Notes: generated by a model not told the origin, from the letters alone. DNA of 64,000 nucleotides from Rhizobium sp. RM (GCF_013390595.1 NZ_JACAWV010000020.1:153032-217031), one strand, 5' to 3'. Positions 17,204 to 29,296 are shown, numbered from the stretch's first letter. A program made the numbers and translations.

Positions 17204-18136
17204 ATGATCAAGGACATCAAGGGATTGCACCACGTCACCTCCATGGCGTCGGATGCACAGCAGAACAACAAGTTTTTCACAGAAACACTCGGCCTGCGCC
17301 GGGTTAAGAAGACCGTCAATTTTGACGAACCCGGCGTCTACCATCTCTATTATGGGGATGAAACAGGTACGCCCGGTAGCGTCATGACCTACTTCCCTTT
17401 CGCAAACATGATGGCCGGCCGTCCAGGCGTCGGTGAAGTTGGCGAAACCCAGTTTTCCATCCCTAAGGGCGCACTCGGCTTCTGGAAGGACCGCCTGATC
17501 ACCAATGGCGTCGGTGGCATCCAGACCGACAAGGTCTTTGGTGCTGATCGTCTTCGCTTTACCGGGCCCGATGGCGACGGTCTGGCTCTGATCGAAACGG
17601 CAGAAGATGCACGCGCCCCTTGGGTCATCGACGGTATTTCCGAAAACCACGCCATTCGCGGTTTTACCGGCGCTCGATTCAATCTGCATGACACGGGAGC
17701 AACCGAAGAGCTTCTTCAGTTTATGGGATACGAACGAGCAGAGGCTGAAGGAGATGTGACGCGGTTCGTCATTCCCGGTGGCAACGGGGCCGACACAATC
17801 GATCTCGCTGCTCTGCCCAAAACGCCTTTTGCGCGCCAAGGGGCAGGCTCAGTCCACCACATTGCCTTCGCTGTGGAAAATCGCGAGAAGCAATTGGAAG
17901 TTCGCAAGGCCTTGATGGATACCGGATACCAGGTGACGCCAGTCATCGACCGCGATTACTTCTGGGCTATTTACTTCCGGACCCCGGGCGGCATCCTCTT
18001 CGAGATCGCCACCAACGAACCAGGCTTCGATCGTGACGAGGATACGGCACATCTCGGTCAGGCTCTGAAGCTTCCGAACCGCTACGAGCCCTTCCGCAAC
18101 CAGATCGAAGCGGGTCTCGCGCCACTCGCTGCCTAA
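17204..18136 (+). CDS. VOC-family ring-cleaving dioxygenase (MhqO/PcpA-like)
   Basis: A 310-residue protein of two vicinal-oxygen-chelate modules. Metal ligands are expected at the His in KGLHHVTSM (module 1), the His in GSVHHIAFAVE (module 2) and Glu in GGILFEIATNEPG near 275. This matches Fe(II) extradiol dioxygenases acting on hydroquinones (MhqO, LinE, PcpA). The ATG follows AAGGACCGACC; the ribosome site is modest. It is divergent from a LysR regulator with a presumed activator box between. Function is probably oxidative cleavage of (chloro)hydroquinones or quinone detoxification; the exact substrate is not determinable. Confidence 0.85.
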   Translation: MIKDIKGLHHVTSMASDAQQNNKFFTETLGLRRVKKTVNFDEPGVYHLYYGDETGTPGSVMTYFPFANMMAGRPGVGEVGETQFSIPKGALGFWKDRLITNGVGGIQTDKVFGADRLRFTGPDGDGLALIETAEDARAPWVIDGISENHAIRGFTGARFNLHDTGATEELLQFMGYERAEAEGDVTRFVIPGGNGADTIDLAALPKTPFARQGAGSVHHIAFAVENREKQLEVRKALMDTGYQVTPVIDRDYFWAIYFRTPGGILFEIATNEPGFDRDEDTAHLGQALKLPNRYEPFRNQIEAGLAPLAA

Positions 18137-18152
18137 CCTCAGCCTTTGTTGG

Positions 18153-18212
18153 CGCCGGCACTCCATCGCGTATTTCCTCGCGCGACAGGGGTGCCGGCGT
18201 CGTATTTTGTTT
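18153..18212 (+). terminator. Rho-independent terminator of dioxygenase gene
   Basis: A 12-bp stem, CGCCGGCACTCC (18153-18164) with GGGGTGCCGGCG (18188-18199) including one G-U pair, is followed by TATTTTGTTTT. It lies 16 bases after the stop codon. Confidence 0.7.
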
Positions 18213-18381
18213 TGTGCCTTCAGGTGGGAAACGGTCAGCCAAATTGCTGAATCGAGACGGCTTTGCCGATGACATGGTGTCGCAAACGCCTTTGCGTGTC
18301 GCAATCTGCGTCATGTCATGCGATTGTTGCATGAGCATGTTTGATGGCAAGGTTACCACCACGCAACTGACGGGCAAAATC

Positions 18382-19290
18382 ATGATCGAAACTAATCAGT
18401 TGAGCCGCATCAAGGCAGAGATTGCCGACAGCTTTGATGAAGAGCTGGAAATGCAGATGGAAGAAGATCAGTTGGACCAGCTGGTCGTTGAAGGATTGTC
18501 TGAACCGGCTGCCCAGACGTTGGAGCGCAAGGTCTACTTCCGGGAACTTTTCCGTCTCCAGCACGAACTTGTCCGGCTTCAAGACTGGGTCCAGCACAAG
18601 AAACTCAAGGTCGTCGTCTTGTTCGAAGGCCGCGACTCCGCTGGTAAGGGCGGCGCAATCAAACGTGTCACCCAGCGCCTCAATCCGCGTGTCTGCCGCG
18701 TGGTGGCGCTACCAGCACCGACCGAGCGCGAGCGCAATCAGTGGTATTTCCAGCGTTACGTTCCGCATCTGCCGTCGGCCGGCGAAATGGTGCTGTTCGA
18801 CCGCTCCTGGTACAATCGTGCGGGCGTTGAGCGTGTCATGGGTTTTTGCACGCCCGACGAACTCGAAGAGTTCTTCCGTTCCGTTCCAGAGTTTGAACGC
18901 ATGCTCGTTCGCTCCGGCATCGTGCTTGTCAAATACTGGTTCTCGATCACCGATGAGGAGCAGGAATTCCGTTTCCGTATGCGCATCCACGATCCCCTCA
19001 AGCAATGGAAACTCTCGCCGATGGATCTGGAAAGCCGTATCCATTGGGAAGAGTATACGAAGGCCAAGGAGGAAATGCTCGAAAGAACGCATATTCCTGA
19101 AGCGCCGTGGTGGGTCGTCCAGGCCGTCGACAAGAAAAAGGCACGCCTGAACTGCATCGCTCACCTTCTTGGACAGATTCCTTACGAGGACGTTCCTAAA
19201 GACGCGATCGAACTGCCGGACCGTGTACGAAATGACGACTATATTCGTCACCCGGTCCCGCCGGATATGTATGTTCCCGAGGTTTATTGA
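18382..19290 (+). CDS. ppk2: Polyphosphate kinase 2
   Basis: A 302-residue single-domain PPK2, which transfers phosphate between polyphosphate and nucleotides in the cytoplasm. Walker A is VVLFEGRDSAGKGGAIKR, the lid region is PAPTERERNQWYFQRYV and Walker B is MVLFDRSWYNRAGVERVMGF. LKQWKLSPMDLESR is also characteristic. The open frame extends upstream to 18214, but the PPK2-like part starts with MIETNQLSRIKAEIADSF. I chose the ATG at 18382; the one at 18331 is possible, and neither has a strong ribosome site. The N-terminal region is acidic (DEELEMQMEEDQLDQL). Confidence 0.92.
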   Translation: MIETNQLSRIKAEIADSFDEELEMQMEEDQLDQLVVEGLSEPAAQTLERKVYFRELFRLQHELVRLQDWVQHKKLKVVVLFEGRDSAGKGGAIKRVTQRLNPRVCRVVALPAPTERERNQWYFQRYVPHLPSAGEMVLFDRSWYNRAGVERVMGFCTPDELEEFFRSVPEFERMLVRSGIVLVKYWFSITDEEQEFRFRMRIHDPLKQWKLSPMDLESRIHWEEYTKAKEEMLERTHIPEAPWWVVQAVDKKKARLNCIAHLLGQIPYEDVPKDAIELPDRVRNDDYIRHPVPPDMYVPEVY

Positions 19291-19509
19291 CCACGTTCGT
19301 GGTGATGCCGTATCCCGGTCGCGCTGCATGAGGGCGGCCGGACGTTGCATCCAAGATGCACCTTGAAAGAGCCTCTCCTATTTTGAGGATCGATGCTGGC
19401 GAACAAACTGTCAGCGTGTCTTCCTGCGCCACGAAATTTCCATAACCATTCCCCGGCCATTGCGGTAAAATACTGCAACATATCAACAATGCCGTTTGGG
19501 AAGACTGAG

Positions 19510-20538
19510 ATGGATACATCCGCCAAGCCAGACACAACATACGGCGATGAGCCAGGCATTCGCTTCGCACTTCTTCTGGATGCACAGGGAGGCAGTCGAC
19601 AGATTACCCTCCAGGAGCTGCTGGACTGGAAACCGCAAGATGGCGTGTTATGGCTCCATCTCGAACGGGACCATCCGGCAGCGGTCGCGTGGATCAATCA
19701 GCGAAGCGGCCTTGATCCACTCGTCTGTGAAGCACTGCTGGCTGAAGAATCCCGCCCGCGCGTCGAACCGATCAATGATGGCCTGCTGATTACGTTGAGA
19801 GGCGTGTGCGGGGCGGCACCCATCGAGGTGATCGAAGAGAGCGGTGACCTTGATCTGGTTCCCTTACATATTTGGGCAGATGCGAACCGCCTGATCACAT
19901 TGCGGGATAGTGGGCACTACATTACAGCCTTGCGCGATATCCGGTTCGCACTGAACAAGCGTACGGGACCTCGCAATACCGGTGAATTGTTGGCGATCGT
20001 TGGCGACAAGCTGGTAAGGGATCTCGAACCCGTTCTCGACGCAATGGACGAGGAAGCGGATGAGCTCGACGATCTTATCTTTCAAAAGGCGTCAGGCGAG
20101 GTTCGGGAGCGTTTGAAATTGCTGCGCAGACGGTCTGTTCAGTTGCGTCGTTATTTGATGCCACAGCGCGATGCACTGGTCCGCATCGAGCATGATGACG
20201 CAATATGGCTTTCTGAGCGAGACAAGCTGCGCATTCGCGAGGTGATCGACAAGCTTGTTCGTTTTGTCGAATATCTTGACTCAATCAGGGATCGAACCGG
20301 CATTTTGCACGACGACCTTTCTACCGTGATCGGCGAGCGTATCGCACGCAACTCGAACCGGCTGTCGGCTCTTGCTGCACTTTTACTGCCGCCAAGCGTG
20401 ATTGCAGGTCTTTTCGGCATGAATGTTGGAGGCATTCCCGGTGTGAACGACACCTGGGCCTTCATCCTGATCGTCGGTTTCGTGATTGCTCTTTCCGTCG
20501 CAACACTGTTGCTATTGCGGAAAATCGATTGGCTCTAA
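19510..20538 (+). CDS. CorA/ZntB-family divalent cation transporter
   Basis: A 342-residue CorA-type protein: a large cytoplasmic N-terminal domain, the long stalk helix (about 190-290), then two C-terminal membrane helices (near 285-305 and 315-338) joined by the GMN signature (LFGMNVGGIPG). The lack of the MPEL loop and the GMNVGG-IPG sequence favour the ZntB branch, which moves Zn2+, over Mg2+-specific CorA, but this is not certain. The ATG at 19510 follows GGGAAG. An upstream in-frame ATG exists at 19489. A terminator follows directly. Confidence 0.85.
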   Translation: MDTSAKPDTTYGDEPGIRFALLLDAQGGSRQITLQELLDWKPQDGVLWLHLERDHPAAVAWINQRSGLDPLVCEALLAEESRPRVEPINDGLLITLRGVCGAAPIEVIEESGDLDLVPLHIWADANRLITLRDSGHYITALRDIRFALNKRTGPRNTGELLAIVGDKLVRDLEPVLDAMDEEADELDDLIFQKASGEVRERLKLLRRRSVQLRRYLMPQRDALVRIEHDDAIWLSERDKLRIREVIDKLVRFVEYLDSIRDRTGILHDDLSTVIGERIARNSNRLSALAALLLPPSVIAGLFGMNVGGIPGVNDTWAFILIVGFVIALSVATLLLLRKIDWL

Positions 20539-20540
20539 GT

Positions 20541-20579
20541 GATGCGGCCGAGAGGTCTCGGTCGCATCTCGTCGTTTTT
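20541..20579 (+). terminator. Rho-independent terminator of the CorA/ZntB gene
   Basis: GATGCGGCCGAGA pairs with TCTCGGTCGCATC (one G-U), then TCGTCGTTTTT. It begins 2 bases after the stop codon and separates the gene from the convergent ilvE. Confidence 0.8.
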
Positions 20580-20589
20580 GGGGCGCTTC

Positions 20590-21687
20590 TTAGAACAAGC
20601 GATCCAGCCAGTTATGCGGATCTGCGGCGCGTCCGAACTGGATATCGGTGAGCGCGGCCTTCAACTTGCCAGTAACCGTTCCAGCATTGCCGTCGGCAAT
20701 CGTGAAGCCGTGGTTACGACCCTTGACCTTGCCGATCGGCGTGACGACAGCAGCGGTACCGCAAGCAAAAGCTTCTGTCAGTCGGCCGCTCTTGGCGTCT
20801 GCCTGCCATTGATCGATCGAGTAGGGCTCTTCACGAACCGTCAGCCCCATGTCGCGCGCGAGCGCAATCAGTGATGCACGCGTAATACCGGGCAGGATCG
20901 TGCCGGTCAGCGGCGGCGTTTGCAGAGATCCATCGTCAAAGACGAAGAAGATGTTCATGCCGCCAAGCTCTTCGATCCAGCGTCTCTCGACCGCATCGAG
21001 GAACACGACCTGATCGCAGCCTTCACGCTGGCCTTCGGCCTGTGCGGCAAGGCTTGCGGCATAGTTGCCGCCGCATTTGGCTGCGCCCGTTCCGCCGGGA
21101 GCAGCACGCGTATAGTTTTCCGATACCCAGAGTGTCACAGCCGATGCGCCGCCCTTGAAATAGGAGGCAACCGGGGACGCGATGACGGAGAAGATGTAGT
21201 CGGTAGCCGGTCTGGTGCCGAGTGCCACTTCGCTGCCTATCAGGAAGGGTCTCAGATAGAGAGACGCACCTTCTGCTGTCGGAATCCAATCGCGATCAGC
21301 GCGCACCAGAGCCCGAACAGATTCAACGAACAGATCTTCCGGTAGCTGAGGCATGGCCAGGCGTTCTGCCGATGCGCGAAAACGCTTGGCGTTGGCATCG
21401 GGGCGAAACAGTGACGCACCGCCATCTGGAAGATGATAGGCTTTCATTCCCTCGAATATCTCTAGGGCATAATGGAGAACCATCGACGCCGGGTCGAGAT
21501 CGAGACCTTTGCGCGGCTCAAGTTTCCAGTCATGCCAGCCGCGATCCTTGTTGTAGCGCAACGTGATCATGTGGTCGGTGAATATCTGCCCAAAGCCGGG
21601 GTTCTGGAGCAGTTTCTCACGTTCGCTCGCGGAAACGGGGTTCGGGTGCTTTTCGACACCAAGGGTCAAGGTGCTGCTGTCGCTCAT
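20590..21687 (-). CDS. ilvE: Branched-chain amino acid aminotransferase
   Basis: A 365-residue fold-type IV PLP enzyme of the BCAT type II length class. It exchanges amino groups between Leu/Ile/Val and 2-oxoglutarate. ALEIFEGMKAYHLPDG, SLYLRPFLIGSE, the PLP lysine in GGTGAAKCGGNYAAS and EELGGMNIFFVFDDG are family signatures. FACGTAAVVTPIG binds the cofactor phosphate. The ATG at 21687 gives the standard N-terminus (MSDSSTLTLG); the frame continues 19 codons upstream without homologous character. It appears to be monocistronic. Confidence 0.93.
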   Translation of the reverse strand: MSDSSTLTLGVEKHPNPVSASEREKLLQNPGFGQIFTDHMITLRYNKDRGWHDWKLEPRKGLDLDPASMVLHYALEIFEGMKAYHLPDGGASLFRPDANAKRFRASAERLAMPQLPEDLFVESVRALVRADRDWIPTAEGASLYLRPFLIGSEVALGTRPATDYIFSVIASPVASYFKGGASAVTLWVSENYTRAAPGGTGAAKCGGNYAASLAAQAEGQREGCDQVVFLDAVERRWIEELGGMNIFFVFDDGSLQTPPLTGTILPGITRASLIALARDMGLTVREEPYSIDQWQADAKSGRLTEAFACGTAAVVTPIGKVKGRNHGFTIADGNAGTVTGKLKAALTDIQFGRAADPHNWLDRLF

Positions 21688-21882
21688 GTCTCGCCTGCTC
21701 TTTCTGACTGACGCAAGTGTGCGGTCTCGCACGCTATCGAACAAGACACTATCTCAGGTCCAGCGATATTTGATTGCGTTTATAGCTCGATAATAGGCGA
21801 TATTGGCATCAGATTCGATCCACCAAGACAAGTAGACGAAACGTGTGATCGGGCATCTTCAAAGCAATAAACTGACGTGCAA

Positions 21883-21908
21883 AAAGGCGCTGTGTTTCAA
21901 GCGCCTTT
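21883..21908 (-). terminator. Terminator of katG (leftward)
   Basis: AAAGGCGCT and AGCGCCTTT form a perfect 9-bp stem with an 8-base loop, 30 bases beyond the katG stop. On the minus strand the stem runs into TTG, forming a short T run. Confidence 0.65.
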
Positions 21909-21937
21909 CGCTATTTTTGCGATGCTATTGGCCTTGC

Positions 21938-24582
<2,645 letters not shown>

Positions 24583-24589
24583 GGCGGGC

Positions 24590-24617
24590 AACATACTTCT
24601 TATTTTGAGTAGGTCAA
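24590..24617 (-). promoter_or_regulatory. Probable furA-katG promoter
   Basis: On the minus strand TTGACC (24617-24612), 16 bases, then TATGTT (24595-24590). Transcription would start about at 24583, next to the ATG at 24582. That would make a leaderless message, and no Shine-Dalgarno sequence precedes that ATG. The surrounding AT-rich tract is the natural place for FurA binding. Confidence 0.45.
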
Positions 24618-24618
24618 T

Positions 24619-24934
24619 ATAACGAGGAAATAAAATGTGGATACCCGATGGGATCTGTTACGCAGGGAACGGCGGCCTGCGATAACGTCCTTAAACGCTC
24701 AAGCTAAAATCGCTCACGAGTTTTAGAGGCAGAAAGCTGCGCGCAGCATGTCCCGTTGACGGCGCGCGCCGCAGACTTTTGGAAGCAGGGAGAATTGGGG
24801 AGAGAAATACAGCAGAACGCTGCCCTGTCGGTCGCTGAGAACAGTGAGCGGCAGGGCAGGGCGTTTCAACCGGCCGCCAAGAGGGGCCAGAGATGGTCTT
24901 GCCGTAAAATGGTTTGATAAGGCCGTGTCGAACC
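24619..24934. other. Intergenic stretch with imperfect hairpin
   Basis: No gene is seen. At 24816-24865 AACGCTGCCCTG pairs with CAGGGCAGGGCGTT (two-base bulge), 70 bases beyond the aminotransferase stop. It could terminate that leftward operon, but no T tract follows on the minus strand. Confidence 0.35.
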
Positions 24935-26158
24935 TTACTTCAGGTCTGCGCAGGCCTTCGCGAGGCGTTGAAGCGCCTCGACCAATTCCGGTTCAGATGT
25001 GGCATAGGAAATCCGGAAGAAGGGCGACAGGCCGAATGCAGCACCGGGTACGACGGCGACATTGGCGTGGTCGAGGAAATAGGCGCAAAGATCGGTATCG
25101 GTCTCGATCACTTTTCCGTCCGGAGTCTTTTTACCCAACAGACCGGCGCAGCTCGAGAATGTATAGAATGCACCGTCCGGCACACGGCAATCGATACCCT
25201 CGATCTCGTTCAGCCCAGAGACGACAAGATCACGCCGGCGTTGAAAACTTGCAGCTCTGTCCTTCAGGAAATCTTGCGGGCCATTCAGCGCTGCTACGGC
25301 CGCAGCCTGCGAAACGGAGCAGGCGCCGGAGGTCGACTGGCTCTGTACCACCGACATTGCCTTGATGAGCGCTTTCGTGCCACCGGCATAACCGATGCGC
25401 CAGCCGGTCATGGCATAGGCTTTCGAGACGCCGTTGACAGTCAATGTCCGCTCCTTCAGCCGCGGTTCCACCTGGGCAGGGGTTACGAACTGAAAGCCGT
25501 CATAGACAATATGCTCATACATATCGTCGGCGATCAGCATGACATGCGGATGCCGCAGCAACACATCGAGCAGCGGGCGATACTGTTCTGCAGAATAGCT
25601 TGCACCGGATGGATTGGATGGCGCATTCAGCATAAGCCAGCGTGTTTTCGGCGTAATGGCTGCTTCCAATTGTTGCGACGTCATGCGGAAGCCATTTTCG
25701 GCCGCGCACGGAACCAGCACGGGCTTGCCGCCACACATCACGACAATATCGGAATAGGTCACCCAATAAGGGGTGGGAATGATGACCTCGTCGCCGGGGT
25801 CAACCGTGGCTGTCAGGGCATTGAAGAGTATCTGTTTTGCGCCGGTCGAAACGATGATCTCGTCAAGCGCATAGTCCAGCTGGTTTTCGCGCTGGAACTT
25901 GTCGCGGATGGCCTTGCGCAGCTCCAGTGTTCCCTCTGTGGCTGTGTATTTCGTTTCACCACGCTGCATGGCTCCCCATGCAGCGTGTTTGATGTGATCG
26001 GGAGTGTCGAAGTCAGGTTCGCCCGCACCCAGAACGATGACGGGTTTACCTTCCTGCTTCATGGCGCGCGCCCGCGCGCTGATCTGCGCGATGGGTGAAA
26101 CATCGATGCGAGAAATGCGTTCAGCGGTTTTGAACGCCTTCGTTGCGCTGCCGTCCAT
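24935..26158 (-). CDS. Class I aminotransferase, probably 2-aminoadipate transaminase
   Basis: A 407-residue fold-type I PLP enzyme of the AspAT Ib group. Landmarks are VIVLGAGEPDFDTPDHIK, KYTATEGTLELRKAI, NAPSNPSG and the PLP lysine in TVNGVSKAYAMTGWRIGY. FFRISYATSE has the substrate-carboxylate Arg. By sequence alone it would be named aspartate aminotransferase. It is the last gene after an aminoadipate-semialdehyde dehydrogenase-like enzyme (15-base gap) and HglS, so I infer that it converts L-2-aminoadipate to 2-oxoadipate. It may have broad specificity. Confidence 0.85.
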   Translation of the reverse strand: MDGSATKAFKTAERISRIDVSPIAQISARARAMKQEGKPVIVLGAGEPDFDTPDHIKHAAWGAMQRGETKYTATEGTLELRKAIRDKFQRENQLDYALDEIIVSTGAKQILFNALTATVDPGDEVIIPTPYWVTYSDIVVMCGGKPVLVPCAAENGFRMTSQQLEAAITPKTRWLMLNAPSNPSGASYSAEQYRPLLDVLLRHPHVMLIADDMYEHIVYDGFQFVTPAQVEPRLKERTLTVNGVSKAYAMTGWRIGYAGGTKALIKAMSVVQSQSTSGACSVSQAAAVAALNGPQDFLKDRAASFQRRRDLVVSGLNEIEGIDCRVPDGAFYTFSSCAGLLGKKTPDGKVIETDTDLCAYFLDHANVAVVPGAAFGLSPFFRISYATSEPELVEALQRLAKACADLK

Positions 26159-26173
26159 GATTTCTCGCCCCTG

Positions 26174-27697
26174 TTATTCGATGTCGAAGGAAACGCCCTG
26201 CGCCAGCGGCAGTGCTTTCGAATAGTTCACGGTGTTGGTAGCACGGCGCATATAGGCTTTCCACGCATCCGATCCGGATTCGCGCCCGCCGCCCGTTTCT
26301 TTTTCGCCACCGAAGGCACCGCCGATTTCGGCGCCCGAAGTGCCGATGTTGACATTGGCGATGCCGCAATCTGACCCTTCCGACGACAGGAACCGTTCCG
26401 ATTCCTGCATGTCACGCGTGAAGATCGAGGACGAGAGACCGGCAGCGACCGCATTGTGCGCGTCGATTGCCTGATCGAAATCGCTGTATTTCATGACGTA
26501 AAGGATCGGGGCGAAGGTTTCTTCCAGAACCGGCCCATCCTGCTTCGGCATTTCGACGAGCGCAGGCTTGACGTAATAAGCGTTAGGCGCGCCCGTATCG
26601 ACACGATCGCCGCCATGCACAGCGCCGCCATGTGATTTTGCCTCTCCCAGAGCTTTCTGCATGCCATCGAAAGCAGCCTTGTCGACCAGCGGGCCGACCA
26701 AAGAAGAGGTCTCAAGTGGATTGCCGACAGAAACGGATGCGTAAGCCTTCTTCAAACGCGGTACGAGCTGATCGTAGACGCTGTCATGCACGAAGAGGCG
26801 GCGCAGCGTTGTGCAGCGTTGACCGGCGGTACCCATGGCACCAAATGCGATAGCGCGCAAAGCCATGTCGAGGTCGGCCGATGGGCAAACGATGCCGCCA
26901 TTGTTACCGCCGAGTTCGAGAATGCCGCGGGCAAAGCGCTTTGCCAGACGCGGACCGACGTCGCGACCCATACGGGTCGAGCCCGTAGCGGAAACCAGCG
27001 GTACCTTCGGATTATCAACGAGGGCTTCGCCAACAGTGCGATCGCCGATCAGAAGCTGAGACAAGCCGGCAGGCGCGTCGCCGAAGCGTGCAGCGGCGCG
27101 TTCGAAAATCCCCTGAACGGCAAGTGCCGTCAGCGGGGTTTTTTCCGAAGGCTTCCAGACCACCGGATTGCCGCAGACAATGGCGAGTGCCGCATTCCAG
27201 GACCAGACGGCGACGGGGAAATTGAAAGCGGAAATGACGCCAACGATGCCAAGTGGGTGCCAGGTCTCCATCATTCGGTGGCCCGGACGCTCGGTTGCAA
27301 TGGTCAGACCGTAAAGCTGGCGCGACAGGCCGACGGCGAAATCGCAGATGTCGATCATTTCCTGAACTTCACCGAGGCCCTCTGAGGGGATTTTACCGGC
27401 TTCAATCGATACCAGTCGGCCGAGTTCGGTTTTATTGGCGCGCAACTCTTCGCCCAGAAGACGGATCAGTTCGCCGCGACGTGGAGCAGGAACGTTGCGC
27501 CAGATCTTGAAAGCTGCGTCGGCCTTTTCGACGATCGCGCCAACTTCATTGGCCGAGACCGTCTTGAGTTCGGCGATCGTCTCGCCTGTGACCGGGGAAT
27601 AGGATGGCATGTCGCCGCCGGTGTAAAGATCGGCCTGAACGCCAAGCTTCCCGAGCAGGGCTGCCGTTTCCTTGCGAACATCAACGGTTTTCGTCAT
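26174..27697 (-). CDS. amaB: ALDH7-type aldehyde dehydrogenase (L-aminoadipate-semialdehyde dehydrogenase)
   Basis: A 507-residue NAD-dependent aldehyde dehydrogenase. Cofactor and catalytic motifs: SAFNFPVAVWSWNAALAI, LELGGNNGGIV (general base Glu) and GTAGQRCTTLRRLFVHD (nucleophilic Cys). The TLRR after the Cys and EIGGAFGGEKETGGGRESGSDAWK near the end are typical of the ALDH7/AmaB group that oxidises 2-aminoadipate 6-semialdehyde. The ATG at 27697 follows GGAGAAAAGC. It lies between hglS and the aminotransferase in one leftward operon and matches the lysine degradation assignment. Confidence 0.85.
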   Translation of the reverse strand: MTKTVDVRKETAALLGKLGVQADLYTGGDMPSYSPVTGETIAELKTVSANEVGAIVEKADAAFKIWRNVPAPRRGELIRLLGEELRANKTELGRLVSIEAGKIPSEGLGEVQEMIDICDFAVGLSRQLYGLTIATERPGHRMMETWHPLGIVGVISAFNFPVAVWSWNAALAIVCGNPVVWKPSEKTPLTALAVQGIFERAAARFGDAPAGLSQLLIGDRTVGEALVDNPKVPLVSATGSTRMGRDVGPRLAKRFARGILELGGNNGGIVCPSADLDMALRAIAFGAMGTAGQRCTTLRRLFVHDSVYDQLVPRLKKAYASVSVGNPLETSSLVGPLVDKAAFDGMQKALGEAKSHGGAVHGGDRVDTGAPNAYYVKPALVEMPKQDGPVLEETFAPILYVMKYSDFDQAIDAHNAVAAGLSSSIFTRDMQESERFLSSEGSDCGIANVNIGTSGAEIGGAFGGEKETGGGRESGSDAWKAYMRRATNTVNYSKALPLAQGVSFDIE

Positions 27698-27752
27698 TGC
27701 TTTTCTCCATGTCTTCAAATTTCTTCGGCGGCTTCAGCCGCAAGGTAACGGA

Positions 27753-29150
27753 CTATTGCGCTGCGGTCAGCATTTCTATGACGCCGAGGCAATCGTTGAG
27801 AGAGGCCTTTTCGATGGCCGTATAGTGCGCGAACTCATCAATCACAGATGCGCCGAGATCACGCTCGAACATCACCTGATTTGGGCTCGCGGTGAATTCC
27901 TGTGTTGCATCGTCGCCAAGGTTGGACTGGAAAATACCGGCCGCGCTTACGGGTAGAAAGTCTTCATAGACGATGGGATCGAACTGGATCAGCCCTTGCG
28001 CGATGGCCGTTTCGATGTCGAGTTCAGGTTGTGATGCCGCCTTGCCTTTTTGGGTCAACGAATAGCTGAAGTAACCAAGCCCGGCTTTTCGGATGCCGTT
28101 CCAGTCATCTGGAAATGCCGTGAAGACATCGGCAAGGGCTGCTTCATACTCAGCGGAGTTCGATCCGTCTGCCGCAGGACGCACCTTGGCGCGGGTTTCG
28201 TTCAACAGGGCGTCGTAGAGGGCGCGCCCCTTCGGTGTCAGCGCCACGCCGCGTTGCTCGATTTCACCGAAACGGGCCGTATGCGAACCGGCGTGCCATA
28301 CACCTTTTTCACCAATGAATGCGACGGGTTCTTCGAGTGCCTTGAAAGATGTCTGGCGTAGAAGGATAGGACATTTTCGCGTCGGAGGACCTTCCACCAC
28401 GGCTTTCGGCGCAATGCCTTCAGCGGGCATCAGCGTCTGAACAGCATCGATGTCGAGCGTCCGGGGTGTAAGATGATTGATATGCGGCCCTTTGAACGAG
28501 ACAACGTCGGCGATCAACCGATGTGCGTCGTGCAGGCGCTTATACATGCCGGCATCGACAATGGCTTTGTCGTGCCAGCGGAAGGTTTCAAGAACTTCGG
28601 CCACGAAGAGAGCGGCGTCCGCAGCGTCAAGACCGCCATCGCGTTCTGCCTTTTCCACCAGTGCAGTCGCCTTGCCGGTAAAGATCTTGCGCGCGGCAAG
28701 CACAGTCGCGGCTTCCTTGCGCAACTCCTCGTCCACGATCAAATCCAGACGCAGCAGCGAGGTGAATACGCGGAACGGGTTCCGTTTCAGGTGACGGTCT
28801 TTCACCGGCCGGAATGCAGTGGAGTGGACGGGAACGCCAGCGGTGGACAGATCATAATAGCCGACCGGGTGCATGCCCATGACAGCAAAGACGCGACGCA
28901 TCATTGAAAGCTCGGCAGCTGTCCCAAGGCGGATTGCACCATGGCGCTCCTGCGAGATGCGCTCGAGCGAATCCGTGGCCTCCAGGCGCTCTTTCAATTG
29001 CGGCTCGGCGTCGAGCGTCGCATTGTTGACCCTTGCGACCAGTGCCATGAGCGTGCCGTAAGCCGGAACCTCGTCTCGATACATCGATGACATCGCTGCG
29101 GAAAACTGGCTGCGAATATCGTCAGCGGCTACGAATTCACGGGTTTGCAT
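27753..29150 (-). CDS. hglS: 2-oxoadipate dioxygenase/decarboxylase (D-2-hydroxyglutarate synthase, DUF1338)
   Basis: A 465-residue protein of the DUF1338/HglS family (also called YdcJ), a non-haem iron VOC-fold enzyme. The family converts 2-oxoadipate to D-2-hydroxyglutarate, releasing CO2. Visible landmarks are ERHGAIRLGTAAEL (with a His expected to bind iron), FRPVKDRHLKRNPFRVFTSLLR and INHLTPRTLDIDAVQTLM (second His). Glu in DFLPVSAAGIFQSNL or nearby may supply the third ligand. The ATG at 29150 gives normal length; GTG at 29198 is an alternative. It is first in the operon with the semialdehyde dehydrogenase and aminotransferase, completing a lysine-to-hydroxyglutarate route. Confidence 0.85.
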   Translation of the reverse strand: MQTREFVAADDIRSQFSAAMSSMYRDEVPAYGTLMALVARVNNATLDAEPQLKERLEATDSLERISQERHGAIRLGTAAELSMMRRVFAVMGMHPVGYYDLSTAGVPVHSTAFRPVKDRHLKRNPFRVFTSLLRLDLIVDEELRKEAATVLAARKIFTGKATALVEKAERDGGLDAADAALFVAEVLETFRWHDKAIVDAGMYKRLHDAHRLIADVVSFKGPHINHLTPRTLDIDAVQTLMPAEGIAPKAVVEGPPTRKCPILLRQTSFKALEEPVAFIGEKGVWHAGSHTARFGEIEQRGVALTPKGRALYDALLNETRAKVRPAADGSNSAEYEAALADVFTAFPDDWNGIRKAGLGYFSYSLTQKGKAASQPELDIETAIAQGLIQFDPIVYEDFLPVSAAGIFQSNLGDDATQEFTASPNQVMFERDLGASVIDEFAHYTAIEKASLNDCLGVIEMLTAAQ

Positions 29151-29296
29151 CAGGTCATACCTCACCACTATCGAGACTTCCGGCAATTCAATCCTCACAC
29201 GATATCGGAATGAACTTGGGCTGTCTTGTAAGCTTTGAGACTGACTTGATGCGAAAAGAGAATGAAATTGATGTTAAGCTGCTGTTCGAATGGCGA

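Noticed and set aside
19346..19360. TGCATC-CAA-GATGCA hairpin before the CorA/ZntB gene as a metal riboswitch
   Set aside because: Only a six-pair stem; no conserved riboswitch core can be recognised around it.
24914..26098. 394-codon plus-strand frame opposite the aminotransferase
   Set aside because: Antisense shadow of a clear PLP enzyme gene.
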